DNA of 43,500 nt from Mesostigma viride (lineage: Eukaryota > Streptophyta > Mesostigmatophyceae > Mesostigmatales > Mesostigmataceae). Positions within the stretch are counted from its first letter, which is position 1. The number at the start of each line of letters is the position of its first letter. The stretch is from the NCBI GenBank assembly GCA_009746045.1, contig RPFO01000213.1, positions 11,875,553 to 11,919,052 on the forward strand, read 5' to 3'. The notes below the pieces were generated by a model. The model was given only the letters and a program-made list of their open reading frames with translations, had not been told where the DNA came from and searched no databases. This document shows, in pieces, positions 31,921 to 42,449 of this stretch. Made by a program: the position numbers and the translations under genes.

Positions 31921-34900
31921 TTAGCTGCTCTTCTTCGGCAGGAAGGCGTTTTCCGCAAGATCGATCGCACGCGCAAGTGCCGAGGCCTTGTTGACCGTCT
32001 CCTCGTACTCCTTCTCTGGGACGCTGTCCGCGACGATGCCCGCGCCCGCCTGGAGGTGCACTGCCCACTCGCGCCGCACGCCGCCCTGTGCGTCGTATCG
32101 CAGCATCGTGTCGTTGGCGGCGGTCGGGATGACCATCGTCCGCAACGCGAGCGCCATGTCCATGTTGCCCGTGAACGACGCGAACCCGATCCCGCCGCCG
32201 TAGGGGCCGCGCCGCGTGGCCTCCAAGTCATCGATGATCTGCATCGCGCGCACCTTGGGCGCGCCACTCACCGTCCCCGCGGGCAGCGCCGCACGGAGCG
32301 CGTCCCAGCACGTGAGCCCGTCCTTGAGCGACCCGGTCACGGTCGAGCTGATGTGCATCACGTGCGAGTAGCGCTCAATCTCCATCAGCTTCTGGACGAC
32401 GACCGACCCGTCCCGCGACACCTTGCCCACGTCGTTTCGGCCCAAGTCCACCAGCATGACGTGCTCTGCGATTTCCTTCTCATCCGCAAGCAGCTCCTTC
32501 TCCAGCGCCAGGTCGGCCTCAGGCGTCGCGCCGCGCGTGCGCGTCCCTGCCAGGGGCCGGTTAACCATCACGCCGTCCGCCACTCGGCAGAGGATCTCGG
32601 GGCTGGACGCGACGAGGATGGCGCCGCGGCCCTGTTGAAGGGGGGGGTTGAGGGGAGAGCGTAGAGGGAGGGATCAAGGCGTAAGGACAGGGGGGCGGTA
32701 AGGAAAGGAGGGGAAGAATGGAGGGTGGCATCACACCCAGCCAACAGCCCACCTGCATGTCGATCATGTAGGGGCTTGGGTTGACAATGCGAAGATAATA
32801 AAGCCCCAGCACCAACCCATAACCCCACAACACACCAACCAATACACCCACCTGCAAGTAGATCATGTAGGGGCTCGGGTTGACCATGCGAAGATAATGA
32901 AGCCCCAGCACCAACCTATAGCCCTACAACATACCAACCAATACACCCACCTGCATGTAGATCATGTAGGGGCTCGGGTTCACAATGCGCAGCGCCCGAT
33001 AGATCTCAAACGGGTCGGCGAAGGTGCGGCGCTCAAACCGGTGCGAGAGCACCACCTGGAAGATGTCCCCTGCCCGGATGTGCTCCTTGGCCACCTCCAC
33101 CGCGCCCATGTACTGCTCCTTAGACATGGTGGAGACGGCGCGGTCCGCCAGCGACATGAGCTCCGAGGTGGCCATGCCGACCGTGCCCTGAGCCAGAAGG
33201 GGGGGGCTGCTGTGGGCGGGGTGGCGGGTGGCGGGTGAGGGGTGGGGGAAATTGGAGGCTTGAGACCGAAAGTTGAGCTTTCCTTTACCATTAGTGGAAA
33301 GCTCATGATCACGGAAGGCCGTTCCATGATTGATCATGCCTTGGCGACCATGATAGGAGCAGTCAGTCATGGCGGGAGACAATGTGTGTGGCATTGTGAG
33401 GTAAAGCCTCTGATCACGCTGTGGGTCTGCGAGATAAGGATTCGGTTGATTGTTTATTTGCGTGGGTTTGTGAGATGAGGCTGGTGGTAGTGGGACGAGG
33501 ATTGCATTGGACCAAGGCACCAGCGGTTGGGAGGGAGAGCACAACTGGGTCTGTAGTGATGTATTGTATGTGTTTTGACAAATAGGGCTCTTGCTTGGCC
33601 ATTGAGGTAGTGAGTGGGCAGGTTGGGAGTCGAAAGGCAGGCACACCCACCGCGTGGCGAACTGCAGCGCATCGCTCATCTTGTCCAGCTGCTCGTTGGC
33701 GTGGGCATAAGCGTCCTCTGGCGAGGTGTCATCGGTCAGAAGCGCCCAATGTACCAAGAAGACCACCTGGTGGGGGCAAAGGTAGGTAATGGGGACGGGA
33801 AGCAGGAGCCAAGTACGAAAGAGGAAATTCATCAGCACTCAGCAGGTCTCCAAAGAGAATTTAGCAGGCGAGCCAACTCAACCAAAAGTTCTACGCAATA
33901 ATGAGGTGTTTGTTCAAGTTTCGCAAGGGAGTTGCCAAATCTAAAAGGACTGCCAGGGAAGGCCCCACGTCCATGCACTGCACCTACAGCACCAGCAGCA
34001 ACCGATCCAAACTCAGACTTGGAGATGCTGTCCAAGAGAGCCACGTCCCTGTATAGGCCCCACACAAAATACTATACGGTGTGGTGACTATTCCCTTACC
34101 TTGGAGATGTTGTCAAAGACGGCCACATCCTTGTAGAGTCCCAGGTGCAGGTCGGGCAGGTTGCGGTCGTCAACGGGGGCCGAGGAGAAGGGGATCTTGT
34201 CGCCCTCCACGTAACGAACCGTGTCGTACGAGGAAAAGCCCACCCAGCCGCCTGGCAAAAAGGTGAGGGGATTTGCAGAAAGGTACGAAGAAGACTGCAG
34301 AAAGCAAGGTGAGGAGGTGCCCACCCAGTTGCCTAGAGAGTAAGGGAAACACATTCACGTTTAAGAGACACAGGCTAGGGAGATGCCCGCCCAGCCAACT
34401 ATTGCATGCGGAGGTCGAGTAAGGAACATAAGCCCGGCGTGCCAGCCCAGATGGCGAGACCGGGACGAATGTCCAAGTGCAAAGATCAAAGACTGCACGA
34501 TATGTGCGCAACTAAATATATCATACTGCTATCATCAAGCTATTATCAAACTGGGAAATTGCTAGCAGGACCAGGAATGCCCATCGGCATCATGAATGGC
34601 AGTACCGCCTTTGAAACCCAGGAGACCGCCCAGGAGACCGAAAGTTTCATCTTCTTAACATTAAATACTTCAGAAGATGAAGCACACACGCTCCCTTGTC
34701 ACAGCTGTCCATGCCGATTTACGACCATGCCAACCACCATGCACTCAACAACAACACAGGCACGAGGGCATCAGCATGTAGTACGGAACACCCTGCAATA
34801 CCTGACCAATTTGACGAGGCAAACGCTAGTGTGAAGCTACAAACAAGAGCACTGTGTCATGCCACCCAGCCCAGCCAGCACTTGGGCAAGATATCCTTCA

Positions 34901-37710
34901 CATGACAACCACCAACGTGGATACTTGAACACACGTTGCCATTGGCACAGCGCCGCCCACCCAAGCATGCACTTGGGAAGATTTTCCTCACCTGCCAACC
35001 AACCACATCACGTGGGTATCACAATACATTCCAAGCTTTTGGTCCATTGGAGTTCCGGACGCAAGCAGCTACTCATATCCCAGGATCGCCACCCACCTGT
35101 GAAGCACTTGGGCAGGCCGTCCACATGCGCCGCCTTCCACGTCTTGCTGAGCCGCACCGCCACCTCCATCGGGTCGGCTTCCTGCGACCGCTGCCGCGTG
35201 CCCTTGAGGTGGTCCAGCACGCTAACCTCGCTGCCCGTGGCAACCACCTCCATGTGAGGCTGGCGGCCCACAAAGCTGAACTGGCCCTGCAGGGTGGGGG
35301 CGGGACCGGGGGGAGGAGATGGGGAGGGTGGGATGGAGAGCGGGGTGCAGGCCAGGCGCCATGTGTGAGACCAAGGGGGAGGGAGCTGGCATGCCATAGG
35401 GAGGAAGATGAAATATTGGAAACAATGAATTAATTGATTGAATAACTAGTAGAGAGCTTGAGACCGTTGTTTTACAAAAAGAAATTCAAGTGGTTCCCAG
35501 AAAGTAAACCTTGACAAGCTTGGAAGAAAACGTTTGAGAGATGCTAACAGGAGAGCATCGCTCTAATCTCTATGGATGGGGGGGACACTGGCCCATGATG
35601 TGGATACGAACGTTTGGGGAAGCTAAACAGTTTCTGAAATATTAAACAGTGTCTATTATGATGCATTACTATTATTATCACTGCTACTATTTTGCAGGCA
35701 CTGTTATGGGACATCCAAGAACACATGGGCACAGGGAGGGCTTGATGTACCAATTTCCCCCCTCCCACAGTGACAAGCAAGGAGACAGAGGATTTGTGCT
35801 CACCGGCTAATAAAGTGAGGCAAGACGTCTTATCACTCAAATAGAATGTAGGCACAACATTGGTAGTAACCTGTTATTCTGTCCCTTCCATGACTGGTTT
35901 AAACCTGACATTGCAATTATTCCTACACACGCTTATAAGTGGGCATCCGAAAACAAATACTGTAGTGGGAAAGCAGAAAGAAGAGAAGCGAAAAGAAAGG
36001 AGAAGAGAAAAGCATGCAACCAAATGAACCGCAAACGCACAATTTTGTCCCCCCCAACTACGGATTCGAGCAGGAAGCTGGGCGACTCGCGGTCGTCGTC
36101 CGCCACCAGGCAGCGGTAGGCGACGACAGGTGTCAGCTGGTCGGAAAAGATCTTGCGGAAGATGGGGATGGCGTTGTAGCCTTGCTTGGCCAGGTCTTTG
36201 AACTGTTTGAACTCGTCTGCAGGGTTATAGGGCAATTAGGGGTGATAGGGTGGACCAAGTATATGCACATAGAATCACGATCCCATGTCAAAAAACTCTA
36301 GCCTTGCTCGGCAGGTTGTTGAACTGTTTGAAATGGTCTGCTAGCAGGGGCCAACAGGGGGGTTCAAGGAATATTGTGTCATAACATCATAATGCATGAT
36401 CTCAGGTTAGAGCATCGTAGCCTTGCTCTGCCAGGTGGGGAACTGTTCAAACTCGCCTGCACGCATGGGCAAATAGTGTTTTCTCAGAAAACTTTCGCGC
36501 TCACACACTCACCGTCTCAGTTAAGGGTCAGCCTTCGTCAAGTAGCCTACAGCTTCAAGGAATACGTGTGTTGGGTTCACGGTGATGATGACGTTGATGA
36601 GGACGACAACGACGACGAGGATGATGATGATTGGTACTGGAGGCGAGTACACATGCTCTACCAGCAGTTGCCAGACGTGCCGGCTGTCTCACTATATGAT
36701 GTTTTTGTATTTATATACTACTTGTTGTAGTATGTTTTTCTCATAAATATCTGTCTGAGATTACTGCATGCCAAGCGGTGCCACGTTCCATAACGAAAGG
36801 GGACCCTGGACCAAATGCAAATCTGACGTCCTTGACCAAAGAGTACTTTACAGCTGGCAATTGCGATGGAAGGCATCCCGCATTATCCAAGGAAGGTACT
36901 ATCAAGAGGACCTGACACCTTGAGCAAGCAAAAGTGACCAAGGTTGTGATAGCAGAGTCTCAATATTGACACAATGCGCTCTCAATTTCATGAGAGAGGG
37001 CATGAAAGCTACGATGAAAGGAAATACGTCTGCGTGGGCAGTATAGCAACAGACACCTGGACTAGGGCCATGAAAGGCTTCCCCCGCAATTTTATGGTTT
37101 GTTGAATGCCTACTATGAAATGACGTACGCTGACACGGTACTTTTCATATGTTACAATCGCTGTTTTCTGTCGTGCAAACCCGCGGGCCCAGAAAATGCC
37201 GCCAGCCAGCCACCGGGAATGCTGCTACACTTGCCTGAAACGAGACCCACAGCCTTTGTAGGCATGCAAGCAACGACAGGCGGTTAACTGACTACTGAGT
37301 AAGTAGGAGAAGCATGGCTTTCCACCAAAGACTATCACCACCCGTGCACGCACGACACCATTACAGCATTTGACGGAATTCATGAGAATACAGCATTCTG
37401 ACATGGAATTAGAACCAGGTACATCGTGCTCAGATAGTCAGTGCGCACCTGATTTTTTGGCCGAGGTGACGACACGCGTACGACTGCCCCCTTTACTTTG
37501 ACATCTATTCAAAGCGACAAGAGGTCTGGAGATGGCTTTCTCTCCCTTCCAAAATGAGCTCTGTAAAGAAGGGCAGGACGCCTGGCAAGGCATTTCACGC
37601 GCGACGGGGCTGCTCGCAGAAACAGCATGCCCGCGTGCTTGCCGGCTGAGCCGAGTGTGCACAGGTAAGGCGGCGGCCATCGTGTTTGCCATTCCTAGAA
37701 GAGTCGCCAT
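31921..37710 (-). CDS. trpE: Anthranilate synthase component I (alpha subunit), plastid-targeted
   Basis: Converts chorismate and ammonia (from glutamine, via a beta subunit) to anthranilate, the first committed step of tryptophan synthesis. Seven exons: 37710-37449, 36216-36041, 35286-35097, 34251-34100, 33766-33647, 33187-32951 and 32631-31921, about 615 residues. Exon phases match at every junction. Exon 1 is a chloroplast-transit-like leader rich in Ser, Ala and Arg. The SFLLES motif of the feedback-tryptophan site is in exon 2, which needs a GTGCGT donor for the family spacing [18 protein letters not shown]. Exon 4 has [16 protein letters not shown] and exon 6 [20 protein letters not shown]. 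Exon 7 carries the chorismate-binding core: [38 protein letters not shown] and [10 protein letters not shown]. All key motifs are intact. The exon 5 donor (TGG/GTGTGC) was chosen for phase. Several exon edges are echoed in the adjacent introns. Confidence 0.96.
32736..33000 (-). repeat. trpE: 99-bp x3 tandem repeat spanning the trpE exon 6 donor
   Basis: The end of exon 6 ([16 protein letters not shown]) is repeated twice in the intron at exactly 99-bp steps. GT donor positions are 32950, 32851 and 32752. Decoy copies read [10 protein letters not shown] and [10 protein letters not shown] before their own GTGGGT or GTGGGC. The 99-bp unit is 33 codons, so the frame is kept. An in-frame TAG at 32926-32924 separates the true donor from the second; the second-to-third interval is open. 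Confidence 0.95.
34018..34143 (-). repeat. trpE: Echo of the trpE exon 4 donor edge
   Basis: The exon end at 34100-34143 (plus-strand cttggagatgttgtcaaaga and onwards) recurs 82 bp into the intron at 34018-34061. In the exon frame the copy still reads [14 protein letters not shown], against [14 protein letters not shown] in the real exon. The donor of the copy has been lost. Confidence 0.85.
34238..34450 (-). repeat. trpE: Echoes of the trpE exon 4 acceptor edge
   Basis: The acceptor-side block gcccacccagccgcctggc at 34238 recurs as gcccacccagttgcctag (34319) and gcccgcccagccaac (34385). A weaker copy lies near 34441. Steps are 81, 66 and about 56 bp, all on the intron side. Confidence 0.65.
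34868..35125 (-). repeat. trpE: Echoes of the trpE exon 3 donor edge
   Basis: The exon-3 end around 35105 (cacttgggcaggccgtccac, with gccacccacctgtg over the donor) recurs at 34970 and 34879. The two intronic copies are 91 bp apart and the nearer one is 135 bp from the exon. The intronic copies resemble each other over at least 60 bp. Confidence 0.75.
36177..36475 (-). repeat. trpE: Echoes of the trpE exon 2 acceptor edge
   Basis: The first codons and acceptor of exon 2 (plus-strand tagccttgcttggccaggtc at 36177, continuing through gaactgtttgaactcgtctg) recur at 36299 and 36418. Steps are 122 and 119 bp. Both extra copies are in intron 1. The exact CTGCAG acceptor is kept only in the real exon. 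Confidence 0.85.
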
Positions 37711-38392
37711 GTTGAATTAATAATGCCACCCAACAAGCCACAACAAGGTGGCTCCTTAACCGGGTTAATACCTAACGTCGCACGACCGAGCCTGCAGCCA
37801 TAGCCGGATTTTGCTGGAAGGGGGCGGGTCTATGGCGAGGACGGTACCGTTGGTATTCCGTACTTGCAACTAGTCGCTAGTTACGTCGCCATGCGAGTCG
37901 CGAGAGCCGAAGGACGGGGTGGCAGATTTAGAAGTCATCCCGCAAAGGCGCAAACCGTGGGTCCATGGCGGCCGACCTATGTGCTTGCAGCTTGCAACGC
38001 CCCCGGAGCAGGGCGACCGAGCCCACAGCGTAGTGCGGACAAGGAGGCGCGGCGCTTTGCTCTGGTCCTGTCAAATGACCATTGGTCACGTGCGGTTTCT
38101 GCTCGAGCCAGTTGTTGACAGCCACGGGCTTGCCTGCGTGGCGTCTTCGGGGAGCTTCGGACGGTGCAAATAGGACTGTTGTGCACGTAGGTAGCCATTG
38201 GTTATGCAGTGTCCGTGGACCCCCCCGCGGACAAAAAAGGAGGTTTCCAGAAGGCTGGGCCCGGTAGATAATAGTTAGTGCAGGCTTGGATGCCTTACGG
38301 GCACGCGCAACTGCTTGGTTCAGGGGAAATTTGAATATTTGCTCTTCGTATTCTGGTCGCAAATTGCTGCAGTTGTGATCGAACCAAGGATC
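37711..38392. promoter_or_regulatory. Bidirectional promoter region, trpE and AN1/C2H2 gene
   Basis: These 682 bp lie between divergent start codons. They include a G-box CACGTG at 38097-38102 directly beside an inverted CCAAT (ATTGG, 38091-38095), and a second ATTGG at 38197-38201. These are common plant and algal promoter elements. No coding sequence of its own is recognised. Whether the two genes are co-regulated cannot be told from sequence. Confidence 0.6.
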
Positions 38393-40967
38393 ATGGGAAC
38401 TCCTCTGTTTCCCGATTTGGGAAAGCACTGTGACATGCCAAGCTGCATGCTGAATGATTTCCTGCCATTCAAGTGCGAGTACTGTAGAAAAACTTACTGC
38501 TTGGACCACCGGTCATCCCATGACTGCCCTGGCAATAAAGAGGATCGCACGGTCATCCTTTGTCCTTTGTGTAATCGATCCGTGATTATGATCGCGGGGG
38601 AAGACGTGAACGTGACTTGGGATCGCCATGCCCGGGAAAGCTGCGACCCGAGCAACTACGAGAAGTCGCAGAAAAAGCCGCGATGCCGCGTCAAGGGGTG
38701 CAAGGAAGTGCTTACGTTCTCGAATAAGGTGAATTTCACTATTTGCTTGTTGTGACGCATGGTGATAAGTTGCAGCCACTTAATGTTCAAGGCTTTTCAG
38801 TAATCTCAAGTGCTATGACCGATGTACACGGGAAAATTTTTGAGAATTTGTGTATTCCCCTGTTGATGTCTGATGAAAGCTGTTACGTTGTTTGCGGTTG
38901 CCTGATGTAGAGCCTAGAGTACGACGCCGTTTTTTCGTAAAACAGTTCTTGTTTCGCGAGCCAGCGTGGCGCACAGCACGGTTAGGTTTCACCATGGCAG
39001 CAGAGCTGTTTCAATTCTAACCTCGTCGTTATGACATCAGCCACCTCCTTGTAGAAACCCATGGTGTTTTTTCCTGTAAAAACCCAGGGGGTCGGATGGG
39101 CCGAATCTAGGCGAATTTCTCCTTTGGAATTTCATCTTGCCTAAATTTTCTTAGCATGACATTATTCCGGGCTGTCTAGCAGCGTTCTGCAAGGTGGGCT
39201 TGAAGAAAGAATAGGGGAAGGAGGCTGTGAGCACCATATTACAGACAAAGATGTCCTTGAGCATGCGCTTGTTTGGGATGGAGCAGTGGACACCAGAGGA
39301 GCAGCTGGCTTGGTTATCCTCCCGCTCCCCCCCCGGCCATCAATATTCTCACTTGTTACGTCTATGGTCCTCCCAGGTGACCTGCTAATACAAATCTTGG
39401 TATTTTCCTGCTACCCCCCAGCCACCAATGTCGTCGCTGATCATGTCTATGGTCCTCACACGACTTGCTAACATGAATCTAGCAGCTGTGGTGACAGTTG
39501 CCATCTCCTAACATACCATCGATCACGGTGCCCTGCTGAGTGTCATCCTCCATCCGCCCTACCTCCATTTCTGTGCTTGATGGTTCTCCAGAGCAATGTC
39601 CTCTCATCTTTTCAACATCCCGTTTTCCCTAAAGTTGTAGGCATGGCAGGGAGTCCTAAGCTTCTCCCACATTTGCTGAGCATGCCAAATCATTGCTCTA
39701 AATTTTTCGGCTGAAGTTAAGGCATGCCAAAGGTCTGGCCATGCTAAGCTCTTGCCGCACTGCTTAGCACGGCCAGCCAGCATATCTTGTATTACACAAT
39801 AGCTGCTTGCTGGGGCTGCTCCCGACTGCTCCTCTTGAACCCCCCACTATCATTATCTAGCCCTTATCCTAATGCCCGCCCTTGTATGTACCCACCATAT
39901 TTCCTACCCTCCACTCTCTCTTAATAACTTGCTACTATCATACAAACTTAATTGAAACTTAACTTTTTGTGTAACCACCATGGTTCGCGCCTACCCCACT
40001 TCCTACCCCCCACACGTCCTACCCACCCCACTTCCTAACTACCACACTTCACACCCACCCACACCCACCCACACAGACAACGTGCCGCGACTGCCAGCTG
40101 GAGACCTGCCTCAAGCACCGCCTGCCCATGGACCACGCGTGCCAGGGTCCCCCGGCGCGCCCCAGCGGTGGCTTCCTCGCCGCGTTCACCTCGCGTCAAG
40201 GTACCTCCACCGCAGCAGGAAACAACAATTTTAGCAGCAGCAATAGCAACGCATCCCAAGCAAACAAGCAGCCGCTGGTGAGGAAAATCGCCACCCCTGC
40301 CACCACCGGCTCCCCCAAGGTCCCCGTCCCAACAACTACTCCGGCGGCCGCTAGTCAGCGCCCCGCGTCGGCTCCCGTGCCCAAGCGGCCCGTCTCTGTC
40401 CCAGATCCCGGCAACACCCTGAGGGGGTCGGCCCACCGGCGTGCTGCCGCCATCGGTGCTGCAGTGCCGTCCTCGTCTGGAACTAACAATAGCGCTCCAG
40501 TGTACACGGATGCGGCGGCCAGGGCACAGCAGCCCGGGGGTAACTCGGCTGTGCCGTCATGGGCTGTGCCCACAGTCGCCGGGGGTGGGGCTGGGGATGC
40601 TGGGGCTCCACAACAAGGGGGTAATCCAACCTTTTTGCAAGCTGGTCCTGGGGGAGCAGCAGCCGGATTTGTTCCTACCAGGGAGGTGTGCCCCCAATGC
40701 TCGGCAGCTTTTGATGATGTCAGGGATTTGATAGCGCACGCAGAGGCGTATCACCCGAGTGGGGGTGGCCAACGGGGAGGGAATGCTGGGGTCAGGTATG
40801 GGTCGGGTGGTCAGCCCGGGGGTTGGGGCGCAGAGATCTGTCCCCAGTGCGGCATGCAGTTCCTGGGGGTGGTGGATCTGGTCACGCATGTGGAGACGGT
40901 GCACAGCCGGGGGCGTGCGATCGCTGCGGGGGGTGGCGGGGACAAGAGCAGCTGTGTGGTGTGTTGA
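38393..40967 (+). CDS. AN1-AN1-C2H2-C2H2 zinc-finger protein (SAP11/SAP13 type)
   Basis: Two exons, 38393-38728 and 40077-40967, phase 0, 408 residues. The start was set at MGTPLFPDLGKHC, the conserved beginning of plant members; an in-frame ATG lies 26 codons earlier. The first AN1 finger is at residues ~13-45 (HCDMPSC, CEYC, YCLDHR). The second spans the intron: CRVKGC in exon 1, then TTCRDCQLETCLKHR and DHAC in exon 2. A ~180-residue Ala/Pro/Ser-rich linker follows. Two C2H2 fingers are near the C-terminus (VCPQCSAAFDD, ending HAEAYH; ICPQCGMQFLG, ending HVETVH). This order is that of plant stress-associated proteins SAP11/13; the related AN1 proteins act in stress response and proteostasis. 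The chain ends CVVC, a possible CaaX box. It is divergent from trpE. Confidence 0.93.
39300..39770 (+). repeat. Degenerate ~85-bp repeats in the intron of the AN1/C2H2 gene
   Basis: tctatggtcctc with flanking gccat/gccac and tgctaa blocks occurs at 39361 and 39446 (85 bp). A weaker third copy lies near 39515. A separate pair beginning ctaagct and ending gc(a/c)tggcca or gcatgcca-like blocks occurs at 39656 and 39744 (88 bp). The periods match those of the echoes in trpE, though here no exon edge is copied. Confidence 0.5.
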
Positions 40968-41110
40968 CGGCCAAAGCAACCAGTGGTATAACTGGAACAT
41001 TATTGTGCAGCTGGGGCACTGGTTGTGGTTCAATAGTTTTCATTGTATTAACGTTCACTTGTACCGTTGACCTGTGCAAGATTGCCATTAAAGTTTTCAT
41101 TGATCTGGCC

Positions 41111-41115
41111 TGTAA
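41111..41115 (+). terminator. Candidate TGTAA poly(A) signal of the AN1/C2H2 gene
   Basis: TGTAA about 145 nt after the stop codon at 40965-40967, a typical chlorophyte spacing. Confidence 0.5.
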
Positions 41116-41204
41116 CTTGGACACGCCTGCTATCAATTTATTAATTAATGAGACTAGTATGTGAGTTACATTTACACATAAACTCATCGATGGTTACATA
41201 TATA

Positions 41205-41254
41205 TTTGTATCATGCGCATATATTTGTAAACTCATAATTTGTATCATGCGCAT
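41205..41254. repeat. 16-bp direct repeat, period 34
   Basis: tttgtatcatgcgcat occurs at 41205-41220 and 41239-41254, downstream of the AN1/C2H2 gene. Confidence 0.9.
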
Positions 41255-41682
41255 GCAAGGGAAGAGCTGCATGTGGCAACAAGCTAGTACATGAATGCAC
41301 CGCACACATGGGCCGGTAACGGTGCTGCATGATCATTCAATGTTGCATTGCATGACAAGGTACGAATCCGTGACTGCCTCATTGAGCATAATCCTCCATG
41401 AAAGGGTTGACAGTTGCGATGGGTGTAGTACAGAAAAACCTATCTTAAGTTAAGTGAGACAACTCACTATCTAGTGAAAACCTAACTACTTAATGGTATA
41501 GTTACCGGCATCGCGGCCCAAGGCGTTCCAGCAAGTCAGCAACCGTCGAGTAGCACGCAGTGCCCCAACAAACTTGGGATAATGTAATACAACCTGCTGC
41601 CAGCGCTCTTTTTGCGATAATTTGGGTTCCCTAATTACAAGCCCAGTGGCCTGTCCGTAGCACATGTCATTCATGGTGCAGC

Positions 41683-42372
41683 TTATCTCAGAAACACCCA
41701 TGTGGGACGTCTCCAATGCCCCTGGCCCGAGGGGCCTCCTGCGCGGAAAAAACAGCTGGGCTGGGCGGGCATTATACCAGGTAATCTATGTAACGTGTCA
41801 ACCTGGTCTGTACGGGGAAGGTGCCTCGCCAGACCCAGGCACGTGCACTGGATAATGGCAGAAACAGGAGCGTGTTGGGCTCCATTCCGAGCCTCATAAC
41901 CAAACTCTGACACCTTGCGTAGCAAATTGGTGACGGCATCGCCGAGCCAACACTCCATATCTCATCCATCAGCGTCCAAGCCTCCGCGCCACCGGTCAAG
42001 ACGGTCAAAATGATTACCATGCCGTGTTTTAAAGTCTGTGACAGGGCGGGATTGCTACATCCGCGTCATAACTTGAAAATTTCCCCCACACTAGGCCGAC
42101 CTGGGTTGGGCCATCTCATCCGCGCAGCCAGGGAGCCAGCTGTCGAGCAGTGTAAAGAGGTCCGTGTACAGGACTTCAGTGTTGTCCAGGAGGTGGAGCT
42201 CAGGGTGATGCCAGCAAATATAGCCCCACTGTTCAAAAGGTACCCCCGCTCTTCATCCTCCTCTTCTTCTCTCGAAATGCCTGGCATGTCCATGCTTCGC
42301 CGTGAACACCCAGCAATTGGATTGTTCCTATTGGCGGAGTCAGTCATAGGTGGGGATGCGCCAGATCTGCAG
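41683..42372 (-). pseudogene. Unrecognised minus-strand coding sequence, probably broken
   Basis: Two stretches look protein-like. From about 42015, after a good acceptor (CCCTGTCACAG), the frame reads FKTRHGNHFDRLDRWRGG, meets a TGA at about 41965, then continues MECWLGDAVTNLLRKVSEFG and IIQCTCLGLARHLPRTDQVD to a TAA at 41683. Upstream, 42370-42100 follows a CTGCAG acceptor and is open in two frames. One of them (QWGYICWHHPELHLLDNTEV, then LYTDLFTLLDSWLPG) looks more like protein but does not fit the next exon's phase. I do not recognise a family. A pseudogene, a sequencing error, or a wrong exon model are all possible. Confidence 0.3.
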
Positions 42373-42449
42373 ACAAGATGGAAGGCCAACGAAAAACATG
42401 ACGTCATGTGATTCAGAAACGAAGAATCATTACACCCATTCACTCCCAA

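Noticed and set aside
31615-32664. 349-codon open frame on the plus strand
   Set aside because: Antisense shadow of trpE exon 7, whose minus-strand frame has all chorismate-binding motifs.
36374-36730. 118-codon frame with an Asp/Glu-rich stretch
   Set aside because: The acidic part is a GATGAC-type microsatellite and the frame overlaps trpE intron 1; no homology recognised.
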